A stretch of 64,000 nt of DNA from Conoideocrella luteorostrata (lineage: Eukaryota; Ascomycota; Sordariomycetes; Hypocreales; Clavicipitaceae), in contig JASWJB010000118.1 in NCBI GenBank assembly GCA_032433595.1, positions 1-64,000 of the forward strand. Direction: 5' to 3'. Of this stretch, positions 43,216-53,700 are shown piece by piece. The notes below the pieces were generated by a model. It was not told where the DNA came from. It was given only the letters and a program-made list of their open reading frames with translations, and made no database searches. Both the position numbers and the translations under genes were made by a program. Position 1 is the first letter of the stretch, and every line of letters starts with the position of its first letter.

Positions 43216-45819
43216 TTAATCCTCAATATCATCATCACTTAGCACCAGCTTCTGTGCTAGCATGCCAGACATGGCGCCGGGCTTAATACCGGCGCTCTTC
43301 TTGCGTGGACTGGCCTCTTCTGACGGTTTATCGGTTGCCCAACCTTCACCTGAAGGGAGGTCGTCCTCAATTTCGGACTCTTCGTCCCCAGCTGCTGATA
43401 CACCATTGAACAGCACGATCTTGTCAAGGTCCCGAAGCCGAAGGCTCTTTTTATCGCTTCGAGCTATGTGGGCCATATAAGGAAGGCGGTCGAGCAGCAT
43501 CTCTCGTTTAGCAGCACTCCCTAACGAGAGCAGAGGTGACAGCTCGGCATTCTCGTCGTTGTCGTCGTCGCCATGTTCATTTGTTTTCGTAGCAGGACCA
43601 GTACCAGCGCGAGCTTGTTGCTGGCGTTGCATCCACGAAGAAGAAGAAGAAGCCTCAGAGGACTGCGTCCTTAAGAACGCCGCAGCTCCATCAGTGAGGT
43701 TCTTCGTTGGTAGTTGTGATTCGCCCTTTAACACCTTGGATGACCACAAGTCAACCATGCCTTCGATTTCTTCCTTGGCCCTCCACAATTTCAGACTCGT
43801 CGGATAAAACATTTTGAAAGCATCACTCCCTTTTGCCATTGTTGTCGTTTTGCGTTTTACCGGGTTTGGTAGCGAATAGAGCATGCCCCGAACAGCAACT
43901 TGAAAAGTTATTTCGTCTTGCCGTAACATGTGACTGCTTGAGTCCACGCCACTGAAACCGCCTCTGCCCCCAAAGAAAATGTCTCGGGACGGACAGAGTA
44001 GATCACTTTCGGAAAGGTATTCTATGCATTCATTGACATAATCCATTGACGTTGACAAATCCATCGGGCTTGTACTTTCACAGGAGAGTATGTAGTTTTC
44101 GTGCAAAGCTGATACGAACGTGTGTGTATCGGTGCCCGTCTCGTCAATCAAGGAGTCAACAGACACTTGCGACCTCTTCGGGCGTGCATGTTGTGAACGA
44201 AATGGCGGCATTGTTTCCACAGTGTCGTTTGCTGGGGCTGTTTCGTCCCGTTTGTTATACACAACCTTACCGACTGCATGAAAAATACCCAAGCTTGCTT
44301 CACGTTGGGAGATTAGCTCGAGACTTTCTGCCTCGCCTTTAGTCAAGCTAGTTGAATCTCTCGTGCTTCTTTTTGGTTTAGTAAACGCAACTTTGGCTCC
44401 CCAGTCTGAGTTTTGATCTCCCTTGAGGCAGAGGAACTCAAGTGATGAGACGGCACTGCGAATGTCTCCAATTTCACCAAGCCTCTTAAGGACTTGGGGA
44501 CCAGGAGTCCTCCGACGTCCAGATTTCCTCGCTTCTTTTAAAACGACAAGTTCCAACGCCTTTGCGAGTATAGAGGGTGCAATCGCGTTAAACTCTATCA
44601 CCCCAACACCAGGGTGACGGAGAATCTCAGGTCCAAGCAGTCGATGAGCAGTGAGGCTGTCCGCGGATGCCGATGTTGTGGTCAACAAGGTCTCGGTAAT
44701 GACCAAGACGATGGGGCTAATTTGGTCTTGTTGATGCGCTGTCTTACCAAACTTCGCAAGTGATGGTGTATGAGCTGCCAAGTAATGCACAATAGTGCTG
44801 CGAAAAGAGTTTAATGCTGATGATGATCTGGAGAATGTGTTGGGGAATTCCTCAATGAGAATGATGCGTTTGGCTCGATTATGACCAGTCCCGTTCGAAC
44901 TGGTCGGAGTATTATCTGCCGATCCGTCCACCTCCAGGGCTCCGAATTTACCACCTCGACCAAGAAATTCTCCAAATTGAGCAGATGCAGAGACAAATCC
45001 TGTCCCTGCGGTGGCTGTGGGGTTCTTCCACTCGAGGAGCTCGCATCCCATCTCACTAGCCAGAAGGCGCATCGTTGTAGTCTTGCCTGAGCCAGCTGCT
45101 CCTTTGAGAATTAAGACACGCTGTCGCAAACGACCCATGATGACATCTTCCAGCCATCTTCGCACATCAGCAACCTTTTTTTTATGTACCGCCAGCTCAT
45201 CCAGATTTCTCGGCCCGAATCGTTCTGACCACGGGCGAAGGTCATCGTCCACTCCTGCTGGGTTTGCAGGCTTGGGCGGCTTTAGAAATTTCAGACCAGT
45301 GCCAGACGATTCGCTCGACGCAGCATCACCGCCACTTCTTAGTCGTTTGCGTGCATGTTGACCAACTAAGCTGGAAGAGCTAGCCTTGAGCTCCGATATC
45401 TCGTCATCTTCGGATATAGGATCGCTGATCGGGTCATTGATGGGCGAAGGCCGCTTTTCGATCCCGTTGCCCGTCTTCGTGGCCCGCGAAGCTTGTTTGG
45501 AAAAGAGTGTTTTTAGATCGGCAGTCTTGCCTTTCTCGTCGATCCGCCCAACGTCTCTGGACTTCTTGGGACTAGGACTGGCACCGTTCTTCTGCGAGCT
45601 TCGTCGCCTTGTCTTCGTGGGGGATGCGTTGCCAACTGACTGACCGGCAGATCCTCTTGCCTTGAGAGGGCTTGGAGATGCGGTTGGCGCTCTGGATTTG
45701 GAAGGGGAGCCCGGGGAGGTAAGCAGGAAGTTGGAGAGGGTATTGGCTCGAGGTTGCTCGCTTTCGTCATCAGAAGCCTCGAGAGGGTTCCGCCTGCGGC
45801 GTTTGGCGGGCGGAGCCAT
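43216..45819 (-). CDS. RAD17: checkpoint clamp loader RAD17 (yeast Rad24)
   Basis: AAA+ ATPase that, with RFC2-5, loads the 9-1-1 clamp onto damaged DNA to start checkpoint signalling in the nucleus. Intronless; 867 aa from the ATG at 45819 (MAPPAKRRRRNP). An in-frame ATG at 45942 would add 41 residues that look like untranslated leader. The N-terminal 190 residues are disordered and basic (SPSKS, KTRRRSSQK). The conserved entry PWSERFGPRNLDELAVHKKKV leads to Walker A GAAGSGKTTT (240-249) and the Rad17-type Walker B RIILIEEFPN. Then come VLVITETLL, an arginine-rich lid (RHPGVGVIEFNAIAPSILAKAL) and IGDIRSAVSSLEFLCL (sensor 2-like). The C-terminus has QILLDRLPYMAHI-like sequence and ends in an acidic tail. 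No lesions are seen. Confidence 0.92.
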   Translation of the reverse strand: MAPPAKRRRRNPLEASDDESEQPRANTLSNFLLTSPGSPSKSRAPTASPSPLKARGSAGQSVGNASPTKTRRRSSQKNGASPSPKKSRDVGRIDEKGKTADLKTLFSKQASRATKTGNGIEKRPSPINDPISDPISEDDEISELKASSSSLVGQHARKRLRSGGDAASSESSGTGLKFLKPPKPANPAGVDDDLRPWSERFGPRNLDELAVHKKKVADVRRWLEDVIMGRLRQRVLILKGAAGSGKTTTMRLLASEMGCELLEWKNPTATAGTGFVSASAQFGEFLGRGGKFGALEVDGSADNTPTSSNGTGHNRAKRIILIEEFPNTFSRSSSALNSFRSTIVHYLAAHTPSLAKFGKTAHQQDQISPIVLVITETLLTTTSASADSLTAHRLLGPEILRHPGVGVIEFNAIAPSILAKALELVVLKEARKSGRRRTPGPQVLKRLGEIGDIRSAVSSLEFLCLKGDQNSDWGAKVAFTKPKRSTRDSTSLTKGEAESLELISQREASLGIFHAVGKVVYNKRDETAPANDTVETMPPFRSQHARPKRSQVSVDSLIDETGTDTHTFVSALHENYILSCESTSPMDLSTSMDYVNECIEYLSESDLLCPSRDIFFGGRGGFSGVDSSSHMLRQDEITFQVAVRGMLYSLPNPVKRKTTTMAKGSDAFKMFYPTSLKLWRAKEEIEGMVDLWSSKVLKGESQLPTKNLTDGAAAFLRTQSSEASSSSSWMQRQQQARAGTGPATKTNEHGDDDNDENAELSPLLSLGSAAKREMLLDRLPYMAHIARSDKKSLRLRDLDKIVLFNGVSAAGDEESEIEDDLPSGEGWATDKPSEEASPRKKSAGIKPGAMSGMLAQKLVLSDDDIED

Positions 45820-46346
45820 CAAACCGACTGAAGCATCTGGGTATCCGGAGTTCCATGCGGGCTGGAGCCGTCGAATTGAGCTCGACCTGTCGGCCGGGGA
45901 GAAGAAGTAGAGGATTGTTTGTAGTCGACTGATTGCATCCACGCGTGGTGACGGCCAACCTACTTTGCTTGGGGGGGCTGCCTAGCTCGCGTGGCTTGCC
46001 AACTCCAGCTAATCGAGCTCTAAGAGCCAGTGGACAGGACTGTCCCTCCGCCAAGGGTCCACACGCACTCTCGACGGCCAACTACAGGCAATGGCGCCCA
46101 CTCTGCGGGCTGGAATCGGGTCGGTTGATGCTCACGAGCTCGAGTCTCCAATCGACCAGGAATTAATTGCTTTCATAGCAGCAATGGTTATGAGAGTGCG
46201 CTAGCACAACACTTCTTCGCTCCTGGCGCCCCAGATATGGAGTTGTTTAGATCACGAAATACATTGTCAATCTTCGTTGGTACTAAAGTAGGAGCTGTCG
46301 AGCTGCCAATCTGTGACAATGCCGCCATTGATACCACCAGACCTCC
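45820..46346. other. spacer upstream of RAD17
   Basis: About 530 bases between the RAD17 start and the end of the next minus-strand gene. No exon is supported. It contains the RAD17 promoter and leader. Confidence 0.6.
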
Positions 46347-47681
46347 TCAGTACGTCCATCCATGGAAATTATCCACAAATGTCGCAGCAGCGCGTAGATA
46401 ATATTGATCCTTGTCTCCCCACGTGTTTGCCAGGTCTCTCATTGCTCGAATAGCTAAATCACTGTCAACTGGTTTTCTTCTCCCGTAATCTCACCACCCC
46501 GGTGACATACCTTTCACATAATGCGCGTCGCCTGAGTGAGACGAATTCAATGCCTTATCCTGGACATATTTCCAATCACGGCCTTTGAGGTCCTTGTCCA
46601 CATTCTCAGGGTTTGGACAAGGTCGACCTTTCAGAATGAATGCAGCAATGACCAATAACCACCACTGCCTGACGAGGCCAATGTGATGCTGAACTGGAAA
46701 AAATGGCAGGAGAACTCGTAACGCATAGCTGGTCGTCAATAAGTGCACGATAAAAAAATTATAATTCCGAGAGCTCGGATCAACCGACGAGACAAATAGG
46801 GCTACTGCCGCATGTTGAGAGTTTTCAAAGTCTTTGAGCGGGTCAGAGATATCCCAAGCGTTCCAGTACTTCATGACAATGTCTTGATATTCGGTGATTA
46901 CACTTTCAAAGTTTGCATATTCATTAGTTTTGGGCAGCTTGTCAAGTTCTTCGTCTTGTGACAGCTTGATGAGCAAATCGAGAACAGACTTGGCACTTAT
47001 GGAAGACTGCTTCGTGTAGGCTGGATCGCTGATATATCTATACAAGAAGTCGTGTTGCACTGAGGCTAATGTGAGAGCCTCCATGGCAATCTCCTTGCTG
47101 TCCATTTCGTATGCGTACCCCATTTGGATGAGGGGATGGCCGACTAGAATACAAAACAAAAGTTAGTGGCCCAACTTGAGTTATGAGGGACATGGATTTC
47201 CCATACGACCGCAAATTAGTCCATGGATCAATGGCCGTTCCGATGAAAATAAATAATGTTCAACGACTTTCTTCCAGTCATAGGCGTATTCCATGGCGAG
47301 TTTGTCCTCAAAGAAGTCGACGAATGCTCTTTGATATTGTCCGTCTCCCAAGAAGTCAACCCAGTCGTTGTCAATGAGCTCGGCAGGTGAAGGCGTCCAA
47401 GCCTCCAGCTCCTTTACTTGCTCTTCATATATGTCCTGGAGCTGGTTTGGGGTGGCACCGAGAAGGTATGCCGAGCTTAAAATGTGAGCATTGTGGTTGT
47501 CAAACCGATTTTGGCTATAGAGAACAGAATAGTTGACATGGTTGGCCTTGAGGAGATGCTTGAGGGAGCGAGCCCGGCGATCAGGGTTGGTCTCTACGTG
47601 ATGAACCTCAACTGACGGCAGGTTGATGGCCGCCTGGGTCTTGCGGTCCCCACCCAGAACATATGAAACTATGCCAGACAT
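46347..47681 (-). CDS. questin-oxidase-like protein (AflY / DUF4243 family)
   Basis: A member of the family of Baeyer-Villiger-type oxidases that includes questin oxidase and aflatoxin-pathway AflY; many relatives lie outside biosynthetic clusters and have no known substrate. Three exons: 47681-47207, 47143-46511, 46453-46347; 404 aa. Family features: HILSSAYLLGATPNQLQDIYEEQ near residues 67-89, LGHPLIQMGYAYEMDSKEIAMEAL formed across the first junction, then FFIVHLLTTSYALRVLLPFF, and WGDKDQYYLRAAATFVDNFHGW at the C-terminus. For the first intron I chose the donor GTATGG after GGTC, because it gives the typical ICGLGHPLI. No secondary-metabolism genes surround it, so a pathway role is not supported here. 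It diverges from the E2-binding gene with a 461-bp spacer. Confidence 0.88.
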
Positions 47682-48142
47682 GTTGATCGATTTGCCCCAG
47701 TCAGATTCCGCAGCTATGAGCGAGATTTGGATTGCAACGTTAAATGATGACCTTTGGCTGATATGTAATCCGTGTTCATACTGGAAGCGTTGAGGTTATG
47801 GCGGGGGCAGAGCCGTCATGTTGCGATGATGAAGTGGGGTGGCCAACAATAACTGTTATGCTACGTCAAGGTGCAGCCATCAACAAATTACACTAACATG
47901 TCGCGGTGGGGCTCTACATTAGCTACCTATGTTCTCGGTATTGCGCAACTAGCTGCTCCGTACTCCGTACTCCGTGATTACGCAGTACTCAGACCCGTCA
48001 ACACGTCCGCGCTTCGCACCAATCTTCACTCAGAAACGCACGAGACCGCATCGGTGCCTCCCTCCATCAAACGCCGTCATTTAACACACCACCATAGTAA
48101 TTCTTGCCGCGATTGCCTCCTGATGTGACGCGCAGCTTGAAG
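47682..48142. promoter_or_regulatory. bidirectional promoter region with three tandem TACTCCG units
   Basis: The spacer lies between divergent start codons. At 47955-47975 there is GCTCCG-TACTCCG-TACTCCG, about 170 bases upstream of the plus-strand start. No gene is seen. That the motif regulates either gene is unproven. Confidence 0.5.
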
Positions 48143-49731
48143 ATGGCGATTTCTATTAAGGAGGGGCGGATTTGCATTTATGCAGAGCTTCTGTCCAACA
48201 TCAGACAGGTCTCCGTCGCGGCGACCTTGCCGTCACCGCCTCAGCCAGGGACCGTGGCTAGGATAGTCGACAATGGCCGACAGCTGCGTCTGGAGCATGA
48301 TGGCCGTATCGAGACTCTAGACTTACCAGGAACTGTGGGCGAAGTATCTATGTTGGAAGTTACCCGATCCGCATCATGCGATCTGGCCTGGCGGCTGCCA
48401 TTATCGTCTGTTGGAGTGCAGGCTCCTCACTTTTCCCCCGAGAATCAAGCTATTCCTTGGGCTGCTATGGACATTGATTTTGAAACCCCTGTTTCATGTC
48501 GCAAATGTGACGCCAATATCATACCTGCAGGCACAATTCAATGCTGGAAGGACTTGCCAAGTGAAAATTGGGCTGAGATGATGGAGTTCTGGCATTGCCA
48601 TAAACCGCATGACCACGGTCAACATGAGAATGACGACCTAGCAAACAAGGCTTATGGCGCCAATAGCACCATTGCCTCTCAACCTGGCATTGGCTTTGTT
48701 GACATCACCTCGTTCATGTTTGATGAAATCAACTGCCAAAACCTGCTGGTAAGTACATCTGCGCGTTTGAACTGCTTTAAGCGACACCAAAACAAAAAAG
48801 GCTTCTGTCAAGACGTCATTTTGGGGTCCTGTGGTGCATACGGGGAAATAGAAGGTGGCCAAATCGGCTAAACAAGCAGCTCTGTGGTCTGGTCATCGAT
48901 ACAATTCCCCAATAATGTTTTTCTTCTCTGCCAGTCCCTACCCAAGGGCAACCCCCCCATCTCAGAAACCTTCTCTTACGAGGATGGATTCCGGTGGTCG
49001 GGTTGAAAGGTGAGCCTCTTCTTTTCATCCTGGCATCTAAAGTAACGAATGCCGGGGGATTTAAGGAGGTACATTTGCCAATTTTGAACATCTTTTATTA
49101 ATTGGGCTGAAATTTCGCATGCTTACCTTACCACCAGTTTTCTCTTTCTACCGTGGAGTCAGCGTCAAGCACCAGTTCCGAAGCTGTTACCAACTCAACT
49201 CCTGGCAAATATTTACACATATTTTGCCGTCAATGCTTTACTGAAGTCGGGTTATTCAGTACGAGAGTGGGCTCTGTGACCTTGTTCAAGTGGCAAGTCA
49301 CCTGTAATACCGTCTTGCCAACAAGCCGGACTCCAAGTGGCTCAGAATGCCTTGCTGCGTCTCTTGTTGCGAATATTTCCAGGTCAGGGTGCGCGAAGTC
49401 GCTGATATCTCCACACGTGTCTGAGAAAGAGCATGGTATCGAGAAATTACTTTATATATGGGCGTTGAATCCTAATGTCGTGTACACTTCCTCCTCTACC
49501 CAGGGCAAGAGAACTGCAATGAAGATTCTATTTCGAGAAGTAACTTCAGAGGAGGGAAACAAACTTCTGGATTCCATGGTCTCGGATGTACAGGACCTAT
49601 ATCTTCCAACTGCTACCATTCACTTATCACAGGAACAACTCAAGTCGAGTAGCCGCTTACTCCCAGGAAAAGAGAGATATTTTAAAGAATGGCAAGTTGG
49701 GCTTCTGGACAAATGGGTCGCAGGTAGATGA
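48143..49731 (+). CDS. ubiquitin E2-binding protein (UBE3D / HECT-like family)
   Basis: Protein of the family that binds ubiquitin-conjugating enzymes and, in animals, has HECT-like E3 activity on cyclin B (UBE3D). Exon 1 (48143-48748) and exon 2 (49138-49731) join in phase 0 across a 389-nt intron (GTAAGT donor, CACCAG acceptor); 399 aa. IYAELLSNIRQVSV is the typical start. Cys119-x2-Cys122 is followed by EMMEFWHCHKPH, the family's hallmark Cys/His region. After the junction come FCRQCFTEVG (second Cys pair) and VTLFKWQVTC. The C-terminus is AMKILFREVTSEEGNKLLDS followed by ERYFKEWQVGLLDKW. An in-frame ATG at 48104 would add 13 residues. The intron is unusually long and could hide a small exon, but none is needed for frame or homology. 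Confidence 0.85.
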
Positions 49732-50140
49732 ATTTAGCCCTTAATTGCCGTTAAATCAAGGAGACAAAAGTTGAGTCCGGTTGCTTATCAAGAAATCCAT
49801 AATCTGCGGACACTAGCCACGCATGAGCTATACAGTGTGTTTTACACTGTACTAGATATGACTACTATCGCTTGTGCACAGTGTGCATATTTTGCCTAGA
49901 CGGTAATAGGCAGCAACCGGACTTAAGAGTGAATCTTACGCCCTGCACCGCTTCCGCACTCAGAACCGCTAGATGTCCAAGTCTTGCAAAATACTACACA
50001 GGACTGGTCCTTTCCTTTCGTCATGCGGTGTTAAGGCTCAGTTCCACTTTTTTATTATCCATTGCGATATCCATGATTTAATATGCGTGGGCTGTATCTA
50101 GAGGATTGAGCCATTCGGTTTTCCATCAGACGTGGATGAG
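49732..50140. other. spacer, possibly with the first exon of the SNF2 gene
   Basis: About 400 bases. A CTAG acceptor-like site at about 50099-50102 would extend the downstream frame as RIEPFGFPSDVDEMHL, which reads like protein, so a short upstream exon may lie here or in the region before. I could not fix its donor or start codon. Confidence 0.45.
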
Positions 50141-53100
50141 ATGCACCTACAAGGAGATAACTTTGTCCCCACGGGATGCCTGGGGATCTCGCTCGCTCAG
50201 TCAAGCATCGACAAAGGCTTTTGGGATGCGGCCAGCTTAAAATCCTGGAAGAGATTTCGTCATCATCACCAACCACTGGAGACTGGTGCTAGGGACCATG
50301 TTAATAGTGAGCACCACCTGTCAGGAGATGCCCAGAAGCTACTGTTCCAGTTGGAAGAGTTGCGCCTGCCCGCAATTTTGTTCTCATCTCGATGGATAGA
50401 CTTGGAATTTTGCGTCAATTCGAATGGTTTGCTTGGTACCTTACGAGTATATTTCCTTCCCGACGATGCTTATCGTGGCGTTGTTGATAAAACCAACATT
50501 GCCTTGAAAAGGACAAGGCGCCTTCTTCTTCACTCACTAGACTATTCAAAAAATGCATGGGATGGGCTATCCGCCGCATCACCCGGCAATTCACTTCCCT
50601 GGACACGTGAGCCCAGCGTAGACGATGAGCACGCCACGCTTCTACAGGTCTTCAATAACATTCCGTCCCCCAGCCCCGATCAAAATCTGGTCAGCGATAC
50701 CTACTTCCGAGATGCTATGAGTGATCTCTTAAAAAGCACCATTACTGGGCTCCTCACAAATTTACACCCCTATCAGCGCAGGTCGACCGCTCTCATGGTG
50801 CAAAAGGAGGCAGAGCAAGGAGCTGTCCTGGATCCAAGGCTGGTAGCCGTCGAAGGCCAGGACGGCTCAACGTGGTATGCTGATCCAGTGATGGGAACAA
50901 TCCTGAAGGAGCCTCGCTACTATGAGGGTGTTGCTGGCGGAGTACTCGCGGAAGAAATGGGATCTGGAAAGACCATCATTTGCCTAGCCCTTATTCTCGC
51001 AAGCAGGAACCTACCAACACGTTCGCCAGAGGTCTACGGAGGCGGATACCGGCCCACGAGACATAGAATTGGCTCACTAGCTGATATGGCAGCTTCATGT
51101 GCAACTCGAAATGCCGTTCCATGGAGATCATATTTCGAGACGTGGAAACGCCAATTAGGCTATGAATTTGGTCGATGCGAGCAGGCTCTTCGGCGTAATC
51201 CAGGCTATTTCTTTCGGCCAGCGCCAAAAGTGCGCCGCACAGGCCGAAATCCAGTCAAAGAGCTATCTGACGCCAAAATCTATCTCAGCAATGCAACAGT
51301 AATCATAGTGCCGAACAACTTGGTTTCTCAGTGGAAACAAGAGATAGCAAAGCATACTACAGGCCTCAATATTCGTGTCCTTGCAAACCGCCAGGAAATC
51401 CCTTCTCTGGATCAGTTGTTAGAGCTCGATATTGTATTGTTCTCGCAATCCCGATTTGAAAGCCTTGTAAGGTATGAAGGGGGTGTTGGGGAGACGGCAC
51501 TGTCTGCAGTTCACTTCAAACGCTGTATCGTTGACGAGGGTCATAAACTTGGCAACTCGAAAATTGGCCGCAAAAGCAACCTCCTCATTGGTCTCGATAG
51601 GATGAGCTTTTCATCAAAATGGATTGTTACTGGAACGCCGTCACATGGCCTCTTTGGAGTTGATGATCGCGCGATGAGCAATGTTTCAGGTGCCAATGGA
51701 GATCTCCATGCACTACCTGAGAAGGAGCCTCGTGAGACATCTGCCGAAATGGAAAAGAAGGATCTGGAGCGGTTAGGTTCAATCACTGCGTTGTATCTAA
51801 AAGCAAGACCCTGGGCAAACACAATCACGGAGCATGAGGATACTCCGGCCGATTGGGGAACGTATCTCTTGCTCCCAAGACATAAAAAGAACAGTCACGG
51901 CAACTGGGGCTCGTTGAGGGCAACTCTCAACTCGCTCATAATACGGCATCGATTATCTGAAATCGGAGATTTGCTGCCGCCCGTTGATGAGAAAGTGATT
52001 GTTCTGGACGGCTCATACCAAGATCGACTGTCACTGAATCTCTTTGCAATGATGATCATCTTTAACTCAGTCCAGTCGCAGCGAACTGATATGGATTACT
52101 TCTTCCACCCAAGACAACGCAAGAGTCTATTACAAATTGTACATAACCTCAAACAGTCCAGTTTTTTTGGAGCATCTTTTTTCACCTCCGAAGAAATTGC
52201 CAAGTCCGTCGAGACTGCTGAGAAGTTTTTAGAGGAAGGAAATGTTCCCATTGGCGATGAAGATCGCGCACTCCTCTTTCAGGCCATTAGCCTGGGACGG
52301 GTCGCCATTGCTGATAAACTACGAAATTTGAGCAACCGCTATCACGAAATTCCAGTTTTAGTTCATGGACCTCTGGGTAGTGCAAGCCAGGCGTGGTCGT
52401 TGGACGGCGAAGGTGGAGATACGATTTGCACATCGGCCAGTATGATCTCATCTCTGCAACGACTACTGTCCAAGGCTGCCCATGCACCAGAGTCACTGAA
52501 CTCGTTGCTAAATGGAGGTTTAATACAAGAGGGTTTAATGGAGAGAGGCAAACTACTGGCAGCACAAGAATCTGATAAAGTTCCCCACAGGAAAGAGAAG
52601 AAGAACCCAATTTTGGCGGGAAACACCAAGCTTGGCGACGATACTCGACGGCACAAGTCTCGTTCTCAAGCTAAGGCGGTCGATCCAACTGAGGGAATAC
52701 CGGCGAACAGCCTGCCGCCGAGTCTACTACAGACTAATCTTATATCTACTGTGTCCGCCAAGCTTTCGTACCTAGTAGACAGTGTATTGCGCCATCAGGA
52801 CAAGGAAAAAATCATCATTTTCTATGAGAACGAAAATGTTGCCTGGTATCTTGCAAACATGCTGGACGTGGTGAGTGTAGAGTAAACAACTGGCATCGTA
52901 ACGGAGATTTGCATCTAACAAACAAACAAACAAACAGCTTCAAGTGCAACACCTCATCTACGCTAAGACTCTAACAAGCGAGCGAAAAGCGCAATATGTG
53001 AATACATTCCATCATAACCATGTTTTCAGGTACGTCGAACGCCAGCATATTCACAACTACGTAGCTGATTGGTTTTGGTAGAGTTCTACTTATGGACCTC

Positions 53101-53700
53101 TCGCAAGCTGCGTTTGGCTTGGACATGCGGGAAGCTTCACGAATCTACTTTATTAACCCAGTGCTCAACCCACAAGTCGAAGCTCAGGCCATCGGCCGAG
53201 TTCGTCGTATCAGCCAACAGAAACCGGTGTCTGTTGAGACCCTTGTCTTGAAGGACAGCATCGATGAAGTCATTTTAGAGCGAAAACAGCACATGACGCA
53301 AGCTGAGCACCGCCAGATGAAATCTATTCTAGACGTCAGGCCGATATACAACTGGATCAAGAATGTAACAATACTTGACTTGCCTCGAATAGACATCAAA
53401 AATGCTTCTCACATGATTAATTTAGGAGAGCCACGTCCAATTTTTGGAAGAGGATTTGGGAGAGAGTTGCATCCCGACGATGGACTGGTCTCACCAGATT
53501 CTCCCATAAAAGAACATTCCAAATCCGTTCCATCCGCCCAAGATCTTCTACCAACCATCCCGACCAAACGCAAGCACGATGTTGGACCTGGATTGGGAGG
53601 CTTCCACGGTGACATAGACAACGTATCAGACAGTCAGGAAATTATGAGCCGTCCAGCTCGACGAGTCCGATTCACCTCAGGTTCGGACTCTGGCGGATGA
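50141..53700 (+). CDS. SNF2-family DNA-dependent ATPase
   Basis: A SWI2/SNF2 helicase-like motor, nearest in layout to the Rad5/Rad16 group but with no RING finger visible between the lobes. Exons: start-52870, 52938-53029, 53082-53700; 1146 aa if it starts at the ATG 50141, which may be internal to a longer first exon. Q-like motif: LHPYQRRSTALMVQKE. Walker A: EEMGSGKT (Lys277) instead of the usual DEMGLGKT. A long insert precedes ATVIIVPNNLVSQWKQEI (motif Ia). Walker B: VDEGHKLGN (465-468 DEGH). Motif III: WIVTGTPSHGL. The second lobe has KIIIFYENENVAWYLANML, then LLMDLSQAAFGLDMREASR and QAIGRVRRISQQKPVSVETL (motif VI). A disordered basic tail follows. A chromatin or DNA-repair role is expected for the family; the specific function is unknown. 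Confidence 0.88.
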
